From: Candidatus Anaerobiospirillum pullicola
GTDB lineage: Bacteria; Pseudomonadota; Gammaproteobacteria; Enterobacterales; Succinivibrionaceae
Length of the DNA stretch: 34,496 bases
Direction: 5' to 3'
Assembly (NCBI GenBank): GCA_018884035.1
Contig: JAHLFE010000130.1
Span: 1 to 34,496, forward strand
Part shown: piece after piece, positions 18,878-28,674 of the stretch
How positions within the stretch are numbered: position 1 is the stretch's first letter
How the letters are laid out: every line of letters starts with the position of its first letter
Made by a program: the position numbers and the translations under genes
The notes under the pieces: generated by a model
The model's input: the letters and a program-made list of their open reading frames with translations, nothing else
Database searches by the model: none
Told to the model about the DNA's origin: nothing

Positions 18878-19354
18878 TGTTTATTGCCTCACAGACAGCA
18901 GGGGTAATACAGCGCTCATTATAGCAGTGCGTTATGCCGCACGTTGTGCGTTGTCTCGCAGCATGCGGTGCCATACTTAACGGCCATGAGAGTCAGCACC
19001 TTCTTCAGTAGGAGCAGAGTTCCTGAAGAGAGCTTACTTTACCGGTAGTAGCTGCTTGCCAGCTGCATGGCAACCGCGCAGTGGTACCGTGAGGCCGTTG
19101 CAGCCAACAGGGCGCGACAACAATGCTCGCGTCCATTCTGGATAGTGGTGCCACTTGTGGTAAAAGGCTGTACGCGTACCGACGGCTAACAGCAGCCTGC
19201 CGCTGGCAGACGGCAGGCGCAAAAGCCGTAAGTAGCGCACTACGCATGGGCTAAAGACAACACAGCCCCGCTATCAGCACTGAGCAGGGCTGTATGAGGG
19301 GGAGTGAAACGTTAGCCGTTAGCCGCTTACATTGGATACTACGTGCTTTTGCGC
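18878..19354. other. Intergenic region between htpX and the OB-fold/YbjQ-like gene
   Basis: No convincing gene on either strand. The only clear structure is the htpX-proximal terminator-like hairpin at 19262-19293. The promoter of the leftward gene is not obvious. Confidence 0.5.
19262..19293 (-). terminator. Likely htpX terminator
   Basis: On the - strand, ACAGCCCTGCT pairs with AGCGGGGCTGT (11 bp including one G-U) over a 10-nt loop and is followed by the T-rich GTTGTCTTTAG. It starts about 60 nt past the htpX stop. Confidence 0.5.
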
Positions 19355-20257
19355 TTAGCGTTGCTGCTGCATCGCCGCACGTAAGGCCGCAATACGCTTC
19401 TCTAATGGTGGGTGGCTCATAAAGAGCTCAGACAGACCAACCTTACCGCCATTAATGCAGAAGGCGCTGAACTGACCCTCTTTTTGCGTCTCAATGGACG
19501 ACAGCCGCTGTAACGCCTGTAAGGCACTGATCATGCGGTAGGAGCCCTCTAAGTGCGCCGAGCCCGCATCCGCACGGTACTCTCTCCAGCGGGAGAACCA
19601 CATGGCAATCATGGTCGCTAACACGCCAAACAGCGCTTGAAACAGGCTCTGCACCATGTAGAAGATAAAGATGTTGCCACCGCCGTTGCCTTCTTCATCA
19701 TCACTGCGGCCAAAGCCAGACACCGCTTGCGCCGCAATGTAAGAGAAGAAGTACACAAAGGTATTGAGCACGCCTTGTAAGAGACTCATGGTCACCATAT
19801 CGCCATTGGCAATGTGGGTGATCTCATGGCCTAACACGCCGCGAATCTCGTCATCATTCATGTTGTTGAGCAGGCCCGAGGATACTGCCACTAAGGCGTT
19901 ATTCTTTGAGGCACCGGTAGCAAAGGCGTTTGGATCAGCAGAGTAGTAAATACCCACTTGTGGCATGCCGATACCAGCGCGTTGCGCCATTGAGGCGATT
20001 TCCCGCACTAAGAACTCTTCAGCGCGATTGTTAGGCCGCTCAATGATTTGCACGCCATAGGCGCGGATACACATGCTCTTGGAGAGAAAGAGCGAAATAA
20101 TGGAGCCCACACAGCCAAAGATGGCGCACATTACGAATAAGCCGCCATAGGCTTGCGGAGAAATCCTGATTCCCAGTACGGCCATAATAATGGAGCCGAC
20201 GATGCCGACTACCACTAAGACCGCGACCTGCATAAGTATGTAGAGAATAATGCCCAT
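19355..20257 (-). CDS. htpX: HtpX, membrane zinc metalloprotease (M48)
   Basis: HtpX is an inner-membrane protease that degrades misfolded membrane proteins with its active site facing the cytoplasm. This 300-aa protein has the family's usual length (about 293 in E. coli). The zinc motif HEITH is at 144-148 and the third ligand E226 sits in WREYRADAGSA. Four hydrophobic segments lie at about 4-27, 38-58, 160-178 and 198-220. DPNAFATG, found before the catalytic motif in this family, is also present. A Gly/Asp/Glu-rich loop (about 181-194) separates the helices. The C terminus ends in FMSHPPLEKRIAALR, also typical. The ATG has only a weak GGTGGA upstream. A -10-like box with a shared 19-mer sits about 140 nt upstream. 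Confidence 0.95.
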   Translation of the reverse strand: MGIILYILMQVAVLVVVGIVGSIIMAVLGIRISPQAYGGLFVMCAIFGCVGSIISLFLSKSMCIRAYGVQIIERPNNRAEEFLVREIASMAQRAGIGMPQVGIYYSADPNAFATGASKNNALVAVSSGLLNNMNDDEIRGVLGHEITHIANGDMVTMSLLQGVLNTFVYFFSYIAAQAVSGFGRSDDEEGNGGGNIFIFYMVQSLFQALFGVLATMIAMWFSRWREYRADAGSAHLEGSYRMISALQALQRLSSIETQKEGQFSAFCINGGKVGLSELFMSHPPLEKRIAALRAAMQQQR

Positions 20258-20942
20258 AAGCAGACGTCCACCGTCATGAGCCTCACCAAAGGTGAAGCGC
20301 CATCAGGGGAAAAGCTCCCATGAAAAAGAAACTGTGCAGCAACTGGCAATTACACAAGTAAACAAGCAAAGCTGCCAGTGCAAGATGCTAACAGTATAGG
20401 GGCAAAAGCTTAGCTGGGACATAGGTCTGCACAGCCTCTGGGCAGAGGTGCAGGGGCAGAGGCCTAAAGTGTGAGCACTGTAGAATTAGGCACAACGAGA
20501 GGGCAGGATAGAGGTTGAGACAGCGCGCTGGTAAGGAAGCACAGCGGCTGGAGGGAGTGGTGAGGGCGTGAGGGGCTATGAGTGCAGGGATGCGGGAGAG
20601 CAACGTTACTCACCTTGAGATTAATGGTGCAGGTGAGCTTGAGCCTCTCTTATGATGGGGTACCATGCTTACCATACGTTTCGTCATCTCTGAAGTAAGT
20701 CGCTCTTTGGCCCGCAGCTTACTTTAGACAAGCCCTCTGACGCTCATGCCTAATGCCTTTTCAGGACGTCACTTCTCTGTGGGGGGATCACCGCTGGAGG
20801 TAATAAGAGCGAGAGCTGCTCCAAAGATGGGGTGGGGCTCACCATGTCGTGGTGGCAATAGAGCGTGGCAGTAGGGAGTAGCGGGAGTAGTGAGCGTGGC
20901 GCTGGTTTTGGTGCTGGCGCTGATGCTGTGCCCACCGCGCTA
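20258..20942. other. 685-bp intergenic region upstream of htpX
   Basis: No supported gene. It holds the candidate htpX promoter (20393-20418) and a hairpin in which AAGTAAG (20693-20699) pairs with CTTACTT (20718-20724). Purine-rich G/A/T stretches at 20.5-20.6 kb and 20.8-20.9 kb give long frames that lack ribosome sites. Confidence 0.5.
20393..20418 (-). promoter_or_regulatory. Candidate htpX promoter with shared 19-mer
   Basis: On the - strand TATACT (20398-20393) is preceded, after one base, by the 19-mer CCCAGCTAAGCTTTTGCCC (20418-20400). The identical 19-mer lies 2 nt upstream of TATAAT before the exported-protein gene at 22028-22054. The -35 position shows no consensus in either, so the 19-mer is probably a regulator or alternative sigma contact. 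Confidence 0.4.
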
Positions 20943-21980
20943 TTACTGTACCGAGTTTGGGTTCTGGGAACGGTTAGCTTGCACCTCTTGGTAAGCTGTG
21001 ACCAGCTCCTGAAGCAGGGCGCTCTTACTTACCTCATTGCTGGCAACCGCTGGCAGTAATTGCTGGTTAGCGTAGAGAGCTTGCAACTGCGACAGGTCTA
21101 AATCCACATCGCTACCCCCACCTTGCGCAAAGCTCACGTGCAGGTAGAAGTTCTGCGGGGTAAAGGAGCTGCTGTCGACCTTACTCATGGCAAAGATGAC
21201 CACTAAGTCGGCGGTCTTAACCTCTTGAGCTGCCTGTGTTTGCAGCTCTTCCTCTGCACTTTGGAACAGCGAGTTTAAGCCGGTCTTTGGCTCAGGGGCA
21301 ATGGCTTTAAACTGTTCTGCGGCTTGTGGCAGGGTGCAAGAGAAGATCACCAGATTCTCGCCAGACACTGTCGTAAAGTTTTCCCAGCGCTTAGTGTGTG
21401 GCGTACAGTCAGAATAAGCGTGCATCACCCCACCTACGGTGACATTAGGCGAGTACTGCTCTAACACGCCGCGCTGCACCGTGCGGATATAGCCGTAAGG
21501 GTCAGCAGAGGAGCTCATTTCACCATCGTTCTCGCGTTGGATGGCGGCAAAGCGCTCACTTAAGTCCTTTTTGGTCTCATCCCATGAGCGGGAGGCGTCT
21601 TCTAAGCCTTTTTCTAAGCTCTGTGAGAACTCATTGAAGCCTTGGGCAAACTCAGAAGAGAACTGATCGAGGTTCTGGTTAAACTTTTCCGAGAGCTGAT
21701 TAAAATCTTGAATTGCCTGATCGATGCCCTTACCTACGCTTTGGCCAATGGTGTCTTGGTTGTTTTGCGCGTTAGGCGTCTGTGTGCCTTCACTTACAGG
21801 GGCATCAGGGGCAAGGTAAGTGCTGTCAGGAGCGGTGACGGCACTCTCTGGCATAGAGTTGGTAGTATTGTCTGTAGTGGCAGCAAAAGAGTCGTGGCTA
21901 AAAAATGCCAGATAAGCAACGCCCACCGTAAAAGCGGCAGTGATAACAGCAGTCAGAACGGTCTTTTTTACGGAGATCAT
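20943..21980 (-). CDS. Exported or membrane-anchored protein of unknown function
   Basis: I do not recognise this family. The frame opens at 22022, but I prefer the ATG at 21980 (345 aa): a consensus TATAAT at 22028-22033 would place the upstream ATG at the very 5' end of the RNA. From the chosen start, residues 5-27 are a signal peptide or anchor (TVLTAVITAAFTVGVAYLAFF). Residues 35-80 are a Ser/Thr/Pro/Asn-rich linker. Residues 84-150 are a strongly amphipathic helix with Phe recurring every three to four residues, suggesting coiled coil or lipid-surface binding. A C-terminal domain (160-345) has two cysteines, C192 and C215, that could form a disulfide. Transcribed towards htpX but 685 nt away. 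Confidence 0.6.
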   Translation of the reverse strand: MISVKKTVLTAVITAAFTVGVAYLAFFSHDSFAATTDNTTNSMPESAVTAPDSTYLAPDAPVSEGTQTPNAQNNQDTIGQSVGKGIDQAIQDFNQLSEKFNQNLDQFSSEFAQGFNEFSQSLEKGLEDASRSWDETKKDLSERFAAIQRENDGEMSSSADPYGYIRTVQRGVLEQYSPNVTVGGVMHAYSDCTPHTKRWENFTTVSGENLVIFSCTLPQAAEQFKAIAPEPKTGLNSLFQSAEEELQTQAAQEVKTADLVVIFAMSKVDSSSFTPQNFYLHVSFAQGGGSDVDLDLSQLQALYANQQLLPAVASNEVSKSALLQELVTAYQEVQANRSQNPNSVQ

Positions 21981-22027
21981 CGAGAGATTCTCTAAAACAA
22001 CGATAAGCCAATGATACGGCACGGGCC

Positions 22028-22054
22028 ATTATACAGGGCAAAAGCTTAGCTGGG
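22028..22054 (-). promoter_or_regulatory. Promoter of the exported-protein gene with shared 19-mer
   Basis: On the - strand, a consensus extended -10 TGTATAAT (22035-22028) directly follows CCCAGCTAAGCTTTTGCCC (22054-22036), identical to the motif before htpX. The start codon at 21980 would have a leader of about 40 nt. Confidence 0.5.
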
Positions 22055-22166
22055 GCTTATTAGCCACCACAGGGGCGGGTGCTGTAAAAGAGAACGCTAA
22101 GAGCAATCAGCAGGCGGGAAAGATGAAAAGGGAAAGGGAAGAGCAGAGAAGAGGTAAACAGCAGGC

Positions 22167-22198
22167 AAAAAGAAAGGGGCCGCAGCCCCTTTCTTTTT
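22167..22198. terminator. Bidirectional intrinsic terminator after gapA
   Basis: AAAAAGAAAGGGGC (22167-22180) and GCCCCTTTCTTTTT (22185-22198) are perfect inverted repeats with loop CGCA. Read leftward it lies about 35 nt past the gapA stop, and the A/T arms give a U tract in both directions. Confidence 0.9.
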
Positions 22199-22233
22199 AC
22201 TCGAGGTAAGTATCTAAAGCTTGCGCCCTAAAA

Positions 22234-23271
<1,038 letters not shown>

Positions 23272-23359
23272 TTATTTAGGAGAGTAGCACTCACCACATG
23301 TCACTTTAGACATGCTTGTAATCGCCAAGAGCCTTAAGCCAGCGGTGCTAGCAAGTCCT

Positions 23360-23399
23360 AACTAGTATTCTAAAATACTCTAGTTGGGATGAATGTCAA
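23360..23399 (-). promoter_or_regulatory. gapA promoter with overlapping inverted repeat
   Basis: On the - strand a consensus TTGACA (23399-23394) is followed after 16 nt by TATTTT (23377-23372). The leader to the gapA ATG is about 120 nt. An inverted repeat, AACTAGTATT (23360-23369) against AATACTCTAGTT (23374-23385), overlaps the -10 and start region and could be an operator. Confidence 0.55.
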
Positions 23400-24694
23400 G
23401 CAAAGCAAGGATTAGCAGCCGGTGTTTTTGCTGATTATGTGGCCTATCATCAGTTTTCACAAAAAATTTGTCTGACCAGTGTGTTTCTGGTGCCATGTTG
23501 GTATAAGACAAAAGCGCGTATTTGTCAGATTCTTGGCTGTGTAGGCCTTAGTTGCGGCATGTGTAGCGTTTGTACCGTTCTTGTCAGGGCTGTTGTGGCT
23601 TTTGGTCGCAAAAGGTGCAAAGGTGCGCGCTTAGCCTTGCTTCTTGCATTTGTCTCTGTACTGCGGGGCAAGGTTGTGAGCGGCAATTCCCCGTAATGGT
23701 GGTACATACTGGCCGTGGTGGCAGCAAGCTAAGTAGTGATACCAGCAGTCAAGAGCGTAGCACCCATAAAGAGCAGCAAAGAGCAGCATCAGCCCATTTA
23801 TAGGCAGTACGCCCCATAGCTGTCAGCACTGCCAGTGCCTTTGCCTCACAAAAATTGCTAACAGCGCGCAGGGTAGCTCATTTTGTGTCAAAACCAAGTT
23901 AAGCGCGACATCCTGTCCATATCAAGGTAGAGGCAGAATTGAGATAGGGAAAGAGCAAGCGGCGCCGAGAGCGGGAAACAGCCTTACTATCTTGAATCCC
24001 AACCCAGTGCGTAGAGCATGCAGTACAGTGCCGACCACACCATTAGCAACAAGCCGATGTTTATCAGCGTTAATGCTTAGAGTGGCCATAACTCTACCTC
24101 CAGAGCTTCATCCTTATACGGTGTGCTTGCTTGCAAGCTCAAAGAAACTCCACAGGAGCTCCTGCCCTTAAGAGCGCAAAGGTCACAGTAATAGTGCACA
24201 GCCGCTTAAGGGAGCCTTGTTGCGGCGCTTTCCTTGATAGTGCCCTGCTTTCAGGTGAAAGGCCGCTCACACATGGCTGCTGTTTGTAAGTAATAGACAG
24301 TAGGACGTAGTCGGTATTGTCAGTGGTGTAGTAGCTTAGTCTTTGTTCTGTGCTCTTACTTTTCTGCTCTGGGCGCGCCTGCCTGATCCTGTCGCTCTTC
24401 TCCCTTCCGCCTAAGTGCACGCCACAAGTGTTACGCGTTTGCGGGTATAATGAGGCGCCGTGCTGTGGTAAGAAATGCGATGTTTATCGCCCCGCCGCTG
24501 CACTCCGTCACTTAATGCCTTTCTGCGCTGTAAGCCAAACCAGCCTTGTGTTGGTGTGTTTTGGGTGTGCTCTTGGCCGCCGAGGACAAAGACCGCTGCT
24601 TTCTTTAAAGCGGTGATCCTTTGCACCAGTCGCAGAAGAAACACTGGAACCAGGTGCTACCTGCCACGGTGTTCTTGTTTAGTGGTTTGTTTGT
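23400..24694. other. 1.3 kb gap between divergent gapA and malQ
   Basis: No secure gene. A TATAAT box at 24446-24451 lacks a good -35 but is placed to serve malQ, about 240 nt downstream. A small leftward ORF with a good ribosome site (23922-24089) is entered separately. Other frames are G/T- or C/T-rich and look non-coding. Confidence 0.5.
23922..24089 (-). CDS. Possible small ORF, 55 aa, with strong ribosome site
   Basis: An ATG at 24089 has GGAGG 7 nt upstream, one of the best ribosome sites in the window. The 55-codon frame starts MATLSINADKHRLV and resembles nothing I know. The +1 frame over 23987-24075 instead reads as a hydrophobic helix (LTLINIGLLLMVWSALYCML) ending at a stop after WDSR, but has no start codon. 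A single-base indel near 24070 could join the start to this helix, so it may be a broken small membrane protein. Weak evidence. Confidence 0.25.
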   Translation of the reverse strand: MATLSINADKHRLVANGVVGTVLHALRTGLGFKIVRLFPALGAACSFPISILPLP

Positions 24695-27097
24695 ATGTTT
24701 GATATTGATAAATTTGCCGACCGTATGGGACTCGCGCGCGACTTTATCGACGCCGACGGCAAGTACACCGTAATCACACCTGAAGCCCGGCGCGCGACCT
24801 TAGAAGCCATGGGCTACGACCTCTCTGACGAAGATGCCTTACAAGAGCGCGCCCTGAAAGAAGAATTACAGCCATACCGCGATCTCATCGATCCTGTGAC
24901 CGTGATTCGTGAGGGGGAGCGTCCTTTTATTATGATTCGCACTCCAGAGCGTCTCTCTGAAAGTGCTGTCGTAGATTGGACTTTAACCTTAGAAGACGGC
25001 ACCATTTACCAAGGCCACGATCTCCTCTCCGATATCGAAATCGCCTCCTTTGAGACGGTGCAAGATCGTGTTTACGATACCCGCCGTTTCATCCTGCCAA
25101 ACGAGCTGCTCTTTGCTACTTGCACCTTACCAGCTGCCAAGAGTGCTGCTAAAAACAGTAACGTTGCCGGTAGTGCGGTGAGCAAAGCTGTTTCTTTAAC
25201 TCCAGCCGGTTCTTCCTTAGCCTCAGAGCAGGGCGTTTCTTGCTGTGACGGTGGCCTGTTACCACTGGGCTATCACCACTTCAAGCTCACCATTACCGAT
25301 GGTGTGGTCAAGCATGAGTCCATTGATCAGCTGCTGATTCTGACCCCATTAAAGTGCTACGTGCCTGCGCCTATGCAGCAGGGCAAGAAGCTCTGGGGTG
25401 CTTCGGTACAGCTTTACACCTTACGTTCCCGCAATAACTGGGGCGTGGGTGATTTCAATGACTTAAAGCAAGTCTTAAAGATCGTGCACGATCGTGGCGG
25501 CGAGTTTGTGGGCTTAAACCCATTACACGCTGGCTATCCTGCTAACCCTGATCCTGATATGGTGAGCCCATACTCGCCATCATCTCGTCGCTGGCTTAAT
25601 ATCATTTACATCAGCGTCAACAACGTGCCTGAGTTCTTAAACTCGCCAAAGGCCCGTGAGCTGGTGCAATCCCCTGCCTTTGCCAAGAAGCTGCAAGCCT
25701 TACGTGATCGTGAGTATGTCGATTACAAGGCGGTGTTAGACCTCAAGCTTAAGGTCTTACACATGATCTTTGATATGAAACGCATGCTCGACAAGCGTTC
25801 CAATCGCTCCAAGCAGTTCCTTGAATTCATCGCCCAAGGCGGCCCAGCACTCCTTAATATGGCTACCTACGATGCCTTACAGTACGAGCTCTACGCTAAG
25901 GGCATCAATGCTTGGGGCTGGCAGAAGTTCCCTAAAGAGTATCAGGATTGCAATAGCCCATTTGTGGAGCAATGGCGCGAGAGGAATAAGGAGCAGGTCT
26001 ACTTCTACTGCTACTTACAGTTCCTTGCTCATGAGCAGCTTGACGAGGCCTTTGCCGCTGCGCAATCTGAGGGCATGATCTTAGGTACCTATCGTGACTT
26101 AGCTGTAGGTGTGAGCGAAGGTAGCTGCGACGTCTGGGCAGATACCGATCACGTCTATCGTGGTGCGGCCGAGGTCGGTGCGCCACCTGATACTTTAGGG
26201 CCATTGGGTCAGTCTTGGGGCTTAGCTCCAATGGAGCCTCATGCGCTGCGTCGTAGCCAGTACAAGGCGATTATCGACCTGTACCGTGCCAACATGCGTG
26301 CCTGTGGTGCTCTGCGTATTGACCATGCTGCTGGTCTCTACCGCTTCTGGTGGGTACCTGTGCAGCATAAGCCAACTGAGGGCGCTTACGTCTACAACAA
26401 TATCCACGACTGGTTAGGCATCTTGGCCTTGGAGTCACAGCGCCATAAGTGCCTCATCATTGCCGAGGATTTAGGCACCATCCCAATGGAGCTGCGTGTG
26501 GCCTTAAAGGAGGTGGGCGCTTACTCCTATAAACTCTTCTTTGGTGAGCGTGCTTATGACGGTGGCTTTATTGCGCCTCAGGACTATGAGCCACAATCGC
26601 TGTCAGCTCTGACCACGCATGATATGGCCACGTTAGTGGGCTGGTGGTCAAATTACGACTTAGAGCTGGGGCAGTCTCTGGGTATTTACAGCGAGGAAAC
26701 GGCTCAGGCTCTGCGCGTGCAGCGTGATGATGCGAAGCAGCGCATCTTAGATAGCCTGCATGGCTTAGGCTCGGTAGGTGATGAGGTGCCACGCCGCGCT
26801 GCTGACATCCCTGAGATGACGCACGACTTAGTTAAGGGCTTAGAGCGTCACATGTGCCGTGGCTCTTGTGCGCTGTTCTCGTCGCAGATCGAGGACTGGA
26901 TTGGCGTCTTAAAGCCAGTCAATGTGCCTGGTACCTTTAGAGAGTATCCAAACTGGCGCCGTAAGCTCACGGAGAACTTTGAGGATATCGATAAGGATAT
27001 CTTTGTGCGTGAGCTGACCGCTACTATGACGGTTGGCCGTGAGGAAGCTTCTTTGCGAGATGCAAAGTACAAGCAGAGCAGAGGTCTTGATCTCTAA
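24695..27097 (+). CDS. malQ: 4-alpha-glucanotransferase (amylomaltase, GH77)
   Basis: MalQ transfers alpha-1,4-glucan segments between maltodextrins, releasing glucose and making longer chains for phosphorolysis. This 800-aa protein is longer than the E. coli enzyme (694). Residues 1-230 form the N-terminal domain, with an Ala/Ser-rich insert at about 147-185. The GH77 core starts near LWGASVQLYTLRSRNNWGVGDF. The catalytic triad is visible as D543 (LRIDHAAGLYRFWWVP), E591 (IIAEDLGTIP) and D643 (LTTHDMATLVGWW). NPLHAGYP and SPYSPSSRRWLN, which line the substrate cleft, are intact. The ATG has no clear ribosome site. It stands upstream of glgB and glgX on the same strand but 1.6 kb away, so it shares a pathway rather than a transcript. 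Confidence 0.96.
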   Translation: MFDIDKFADRMGLARDFIDADGKYTVITPEARRATLEAMGYDLSDEDALQERALKEELQPYRDLIDPVTVIREGERPFIMIRTPERLSESAVVDWTLTLEDGTIYQGHDLLSDIEIASFETVQDRVYDTRRFILPNELLFATCTLPAAKSAAKNSNVAGSAVSKAVSLTPAGSSLASEQGVSCCDGGLLPLGYHHFKLTITDGVVKHESIDQLLILTPLKCYVPAPMQQGKKLWGASVQLYTLRSRNNWGVGDFNDLKQVLKIVHDRGGEFVGLNPLHAGYPANPDPDMVSPYSPSSRRWLNIIYISVNNVPEFLNSPKARELVQSPAFAKKLQALRDREYVDYKAVLDLKLKVLHMIFDMKRMLDKRSNRSKQFLEFIAQGGPALLNMATYDALQYELYAKGINAWGWQKFPKEYQDCNSPFVEQWRERNKEQVYFYCYLQFLAHEQLDEAFAAAQSEGMILGTYRDLAVGVSEGSCDVWADTDHVYRGAAEVGAPPDTLGPLGQSWGLAPMEPHALRRSQYKAIIDLYRANMRACGALRIDHAAGLYRFWWVPVQHKPTEGAYVYNNIHDWLGILALESQRHKCLIIAEDLGTIPMELRVALKEVGAYSYKLFFGERAYDGGFIAPQDYEPQSLSALTTHDMATLVGWWSNYDLELGQSLGIYSEETAQALRVQRDDAKQRILDSLHGLGSVGDEVPRRAADIPEMTHDLVKGLERHMCRGSCALFSSQIEDWIGVLKPVNVPGTFREYPNWRRKLTENFEDIDKDIFVRELTATMTVGREEASLRDAKYKQSRGLDL

Positions 27098-27205
27098 GGA
27101 GCTCGTCTCATACAGGCAATTACCTCTGTGAAGAAGGCGCTTTTAGTAAGGTGCAAACCTCAGGGGCGGGGGCTGGCTGAGGCTCTTGAGGCTACAGCGT
27201 AAAAC

Positions 27206-27243
27206 ACAGGAGGTGGTGCCGCTTAAGCGGTACCACCTCCTGT
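27206..27243. terminator. 38-bp near-perfect palindrome after malQ
   Basis: Two 19-nt arms (27206-27224 and 27225-27243) are inverted repeats with one G-T wobble; the centre is CGCTTAAGCG. It starts 109 nt after the malQ stop. There is no T run rightward, but read leftward it is followed by GTTTTAC. It may work as a 3'-end stabiliser or terminator. Confidence 0.6.
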
Positions 27244-27687
27244 AACGAAGTAGTCTCAAGTCTGCTTGAGCTTGCGCCTGTCCCAAGACCATGTCCTGTC
27301 ATCACCGATCCTTTCCTGTCCCTGATTCTTGGCCAAGCCGCGTCTTGTCAGCACGCAGCTCTTTGCTATTTGCTCTCTGCTCTTTGCTTTTTGCGTTGCT
27401 TTAAGCGGCGCCAGCCAAAAGCTGTCATTGCTTTTCTTGCTCGTTTCCTGCTTCTGCCTCAGCTAAAAGTAGCTCGCCTCAGATCGTCCTTGTGGTTAGG
27501 GCTTGCCCGCCTGTTGTTTGCTCAGACTTTCTACCTGTGCATGGCACTTTGTGCTGCCACCACCACCTCTAACACCGTATCCCGCAACTCTTGCCACGCA
27601 AATTGTGCTGTTGTTTTTGGCTCCTCACCGTCTTGCCCTAACGCTCTTCCTGACACCTCTTCTTCCGTAAAAAGCTCGGCACTGTTA

Positions 27688-27824
27688 GGCTCTACTCAGA
27701 GTTTGGGGGATAACCAAAATCAGCAGACCCCTGTGATCAAGCAGGGGAACCAATGTGATGGCTTTTGGTGTGACCAACCTTGGAGAAGTTTGGGGGGCAT
27801 ATCCACCAAACTCTGAGTAGCGCC
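27688..27824. mobile_element. MITE-like element, 137 bp, derived from an insertion sequence
   Basis: The ends are 25-bp inverted repeats with two mismatches: 27688-27712 (GGCTCTACTCAGAGTTTGG then GGGATA) against 27800-27824. CACTGTT flanks both sides (27680-27686 and 27825-27831), which looks like a target-site duplication, extendable to 8 bp with one mismatch. Inside, CCCCTG and CAGGGG form another hairpin. On the + strand the frame from ATG 27758 reads MAFGVTNLGEVWGAYPPNSE and stops inside the right repeat, as transposase genes of some insertion sequences do. A 25-nt stretch (27758-27782) matches 34467-34491 at 23 positions. It has no transposase of its own. Confidence 0.7.
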
Positions 27825-28564
27825 CACTGTTGCAATACCTACCATGAGAGGACTGGGATAATTTTGGTCTGGCTGATAAACACATGGTTTATGAGCAGGC
27901 ATCGAGACTATCTCGCGGTAAAACCTGAGCGCAAAGTAAGGATCTTTACCTCAGTTTTGCGGCAGAGGCCACTTGCATTGGCCCATACTACGTTTTAGTA
28001 GGTGACCAAGATACGCCTTACTTATGGGCTTTATAAAAACAGCCGAGATTTCCTCTCGCTTGGCACTATACTGAGCCAGCGCCTTACACCTAAAGCGCCG
28101 CCCTTGCGGCTGATTTTTGCTAATTTTGCGACTGCGCCCACGTTACGTGGCTTATTCCATAGCTCTTTTGTACTACCGTGTTATAGACTATACGGGAGTG
28201 ATAGTACTTGAGAAATGAGTTACGCTCGTTCCTCAGAGCTGGCCGCGATGGGCAATAACTCCCATGATTGGCTCCTCTGCATTAGTTGCTCATCACTTTG
28301 TACAAAAAGATCAGCGCGCTTACCAAAGTCGCTGCCTTTTGTATAGGCCCACTAAGCTCGGGATTACTCTAAGCTGCTACGTCAGGGCTTTACCTGTGCC
28401 CGTGCCGGCTTAGGACACTTTCTGGTTTTGCAAGCAGTAGCGCCCCCATTCTCGTACCTCTTGAGGTGAGGCCGCTGCTGTCTATTGGCTCAAAGAGCTC
28501 TGTCCTCAGCCTTTACCGTGGTGCTGAGGTGGAGAGGCACCATATATACGCTCTTACCCTCGGT

Positions 28565-28579
28565 CACACACACACACAC
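28565..28579. repeat. CA dinucleotide repeat
   Basis: Seven CA units plus C lie about 95 nt upstream of the glgB start codon. They are outside any gene and could vary in length. Confidence 0.8.
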
Positions 28580-28674
28580 CTCCGTAAGAGATTGCCGTAT
28601 GTAGGCTAAGGTGCGGGCAAGTGAGCGCTTGCCTCCCAGACTCTTGAGGATAGCAATCACGAAGGAGCTATGTA

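Larger units (their letters stand above)
27098..28674. other. 1.6 kb gap between malQ and glgB
   Basis: No supported gene. Contents are the long palindrome at 27206-27243, a C/T-rich stretch around 27.36-27.43 kb, a MITE-like element at 27688-27824, and a CA repeat at 28565-28579. A 148-codon frame (27370-27816) starts with TTG and runs into the mobile element, so I do not treat it as a gene. Confidence 0.55.

Noticed and set aside
27370-27816. 148-codon rightward frame between malQ and glgB
   Set aside because: TTG start without ribosome site, odd Leu/Cys/Ser composition, and its 3' third is the MITE-like element.
28002-28211. 69-codon rightward frame before glgB
   Set aside because: Non-ATG start, no ribosome site and no recognisable features.
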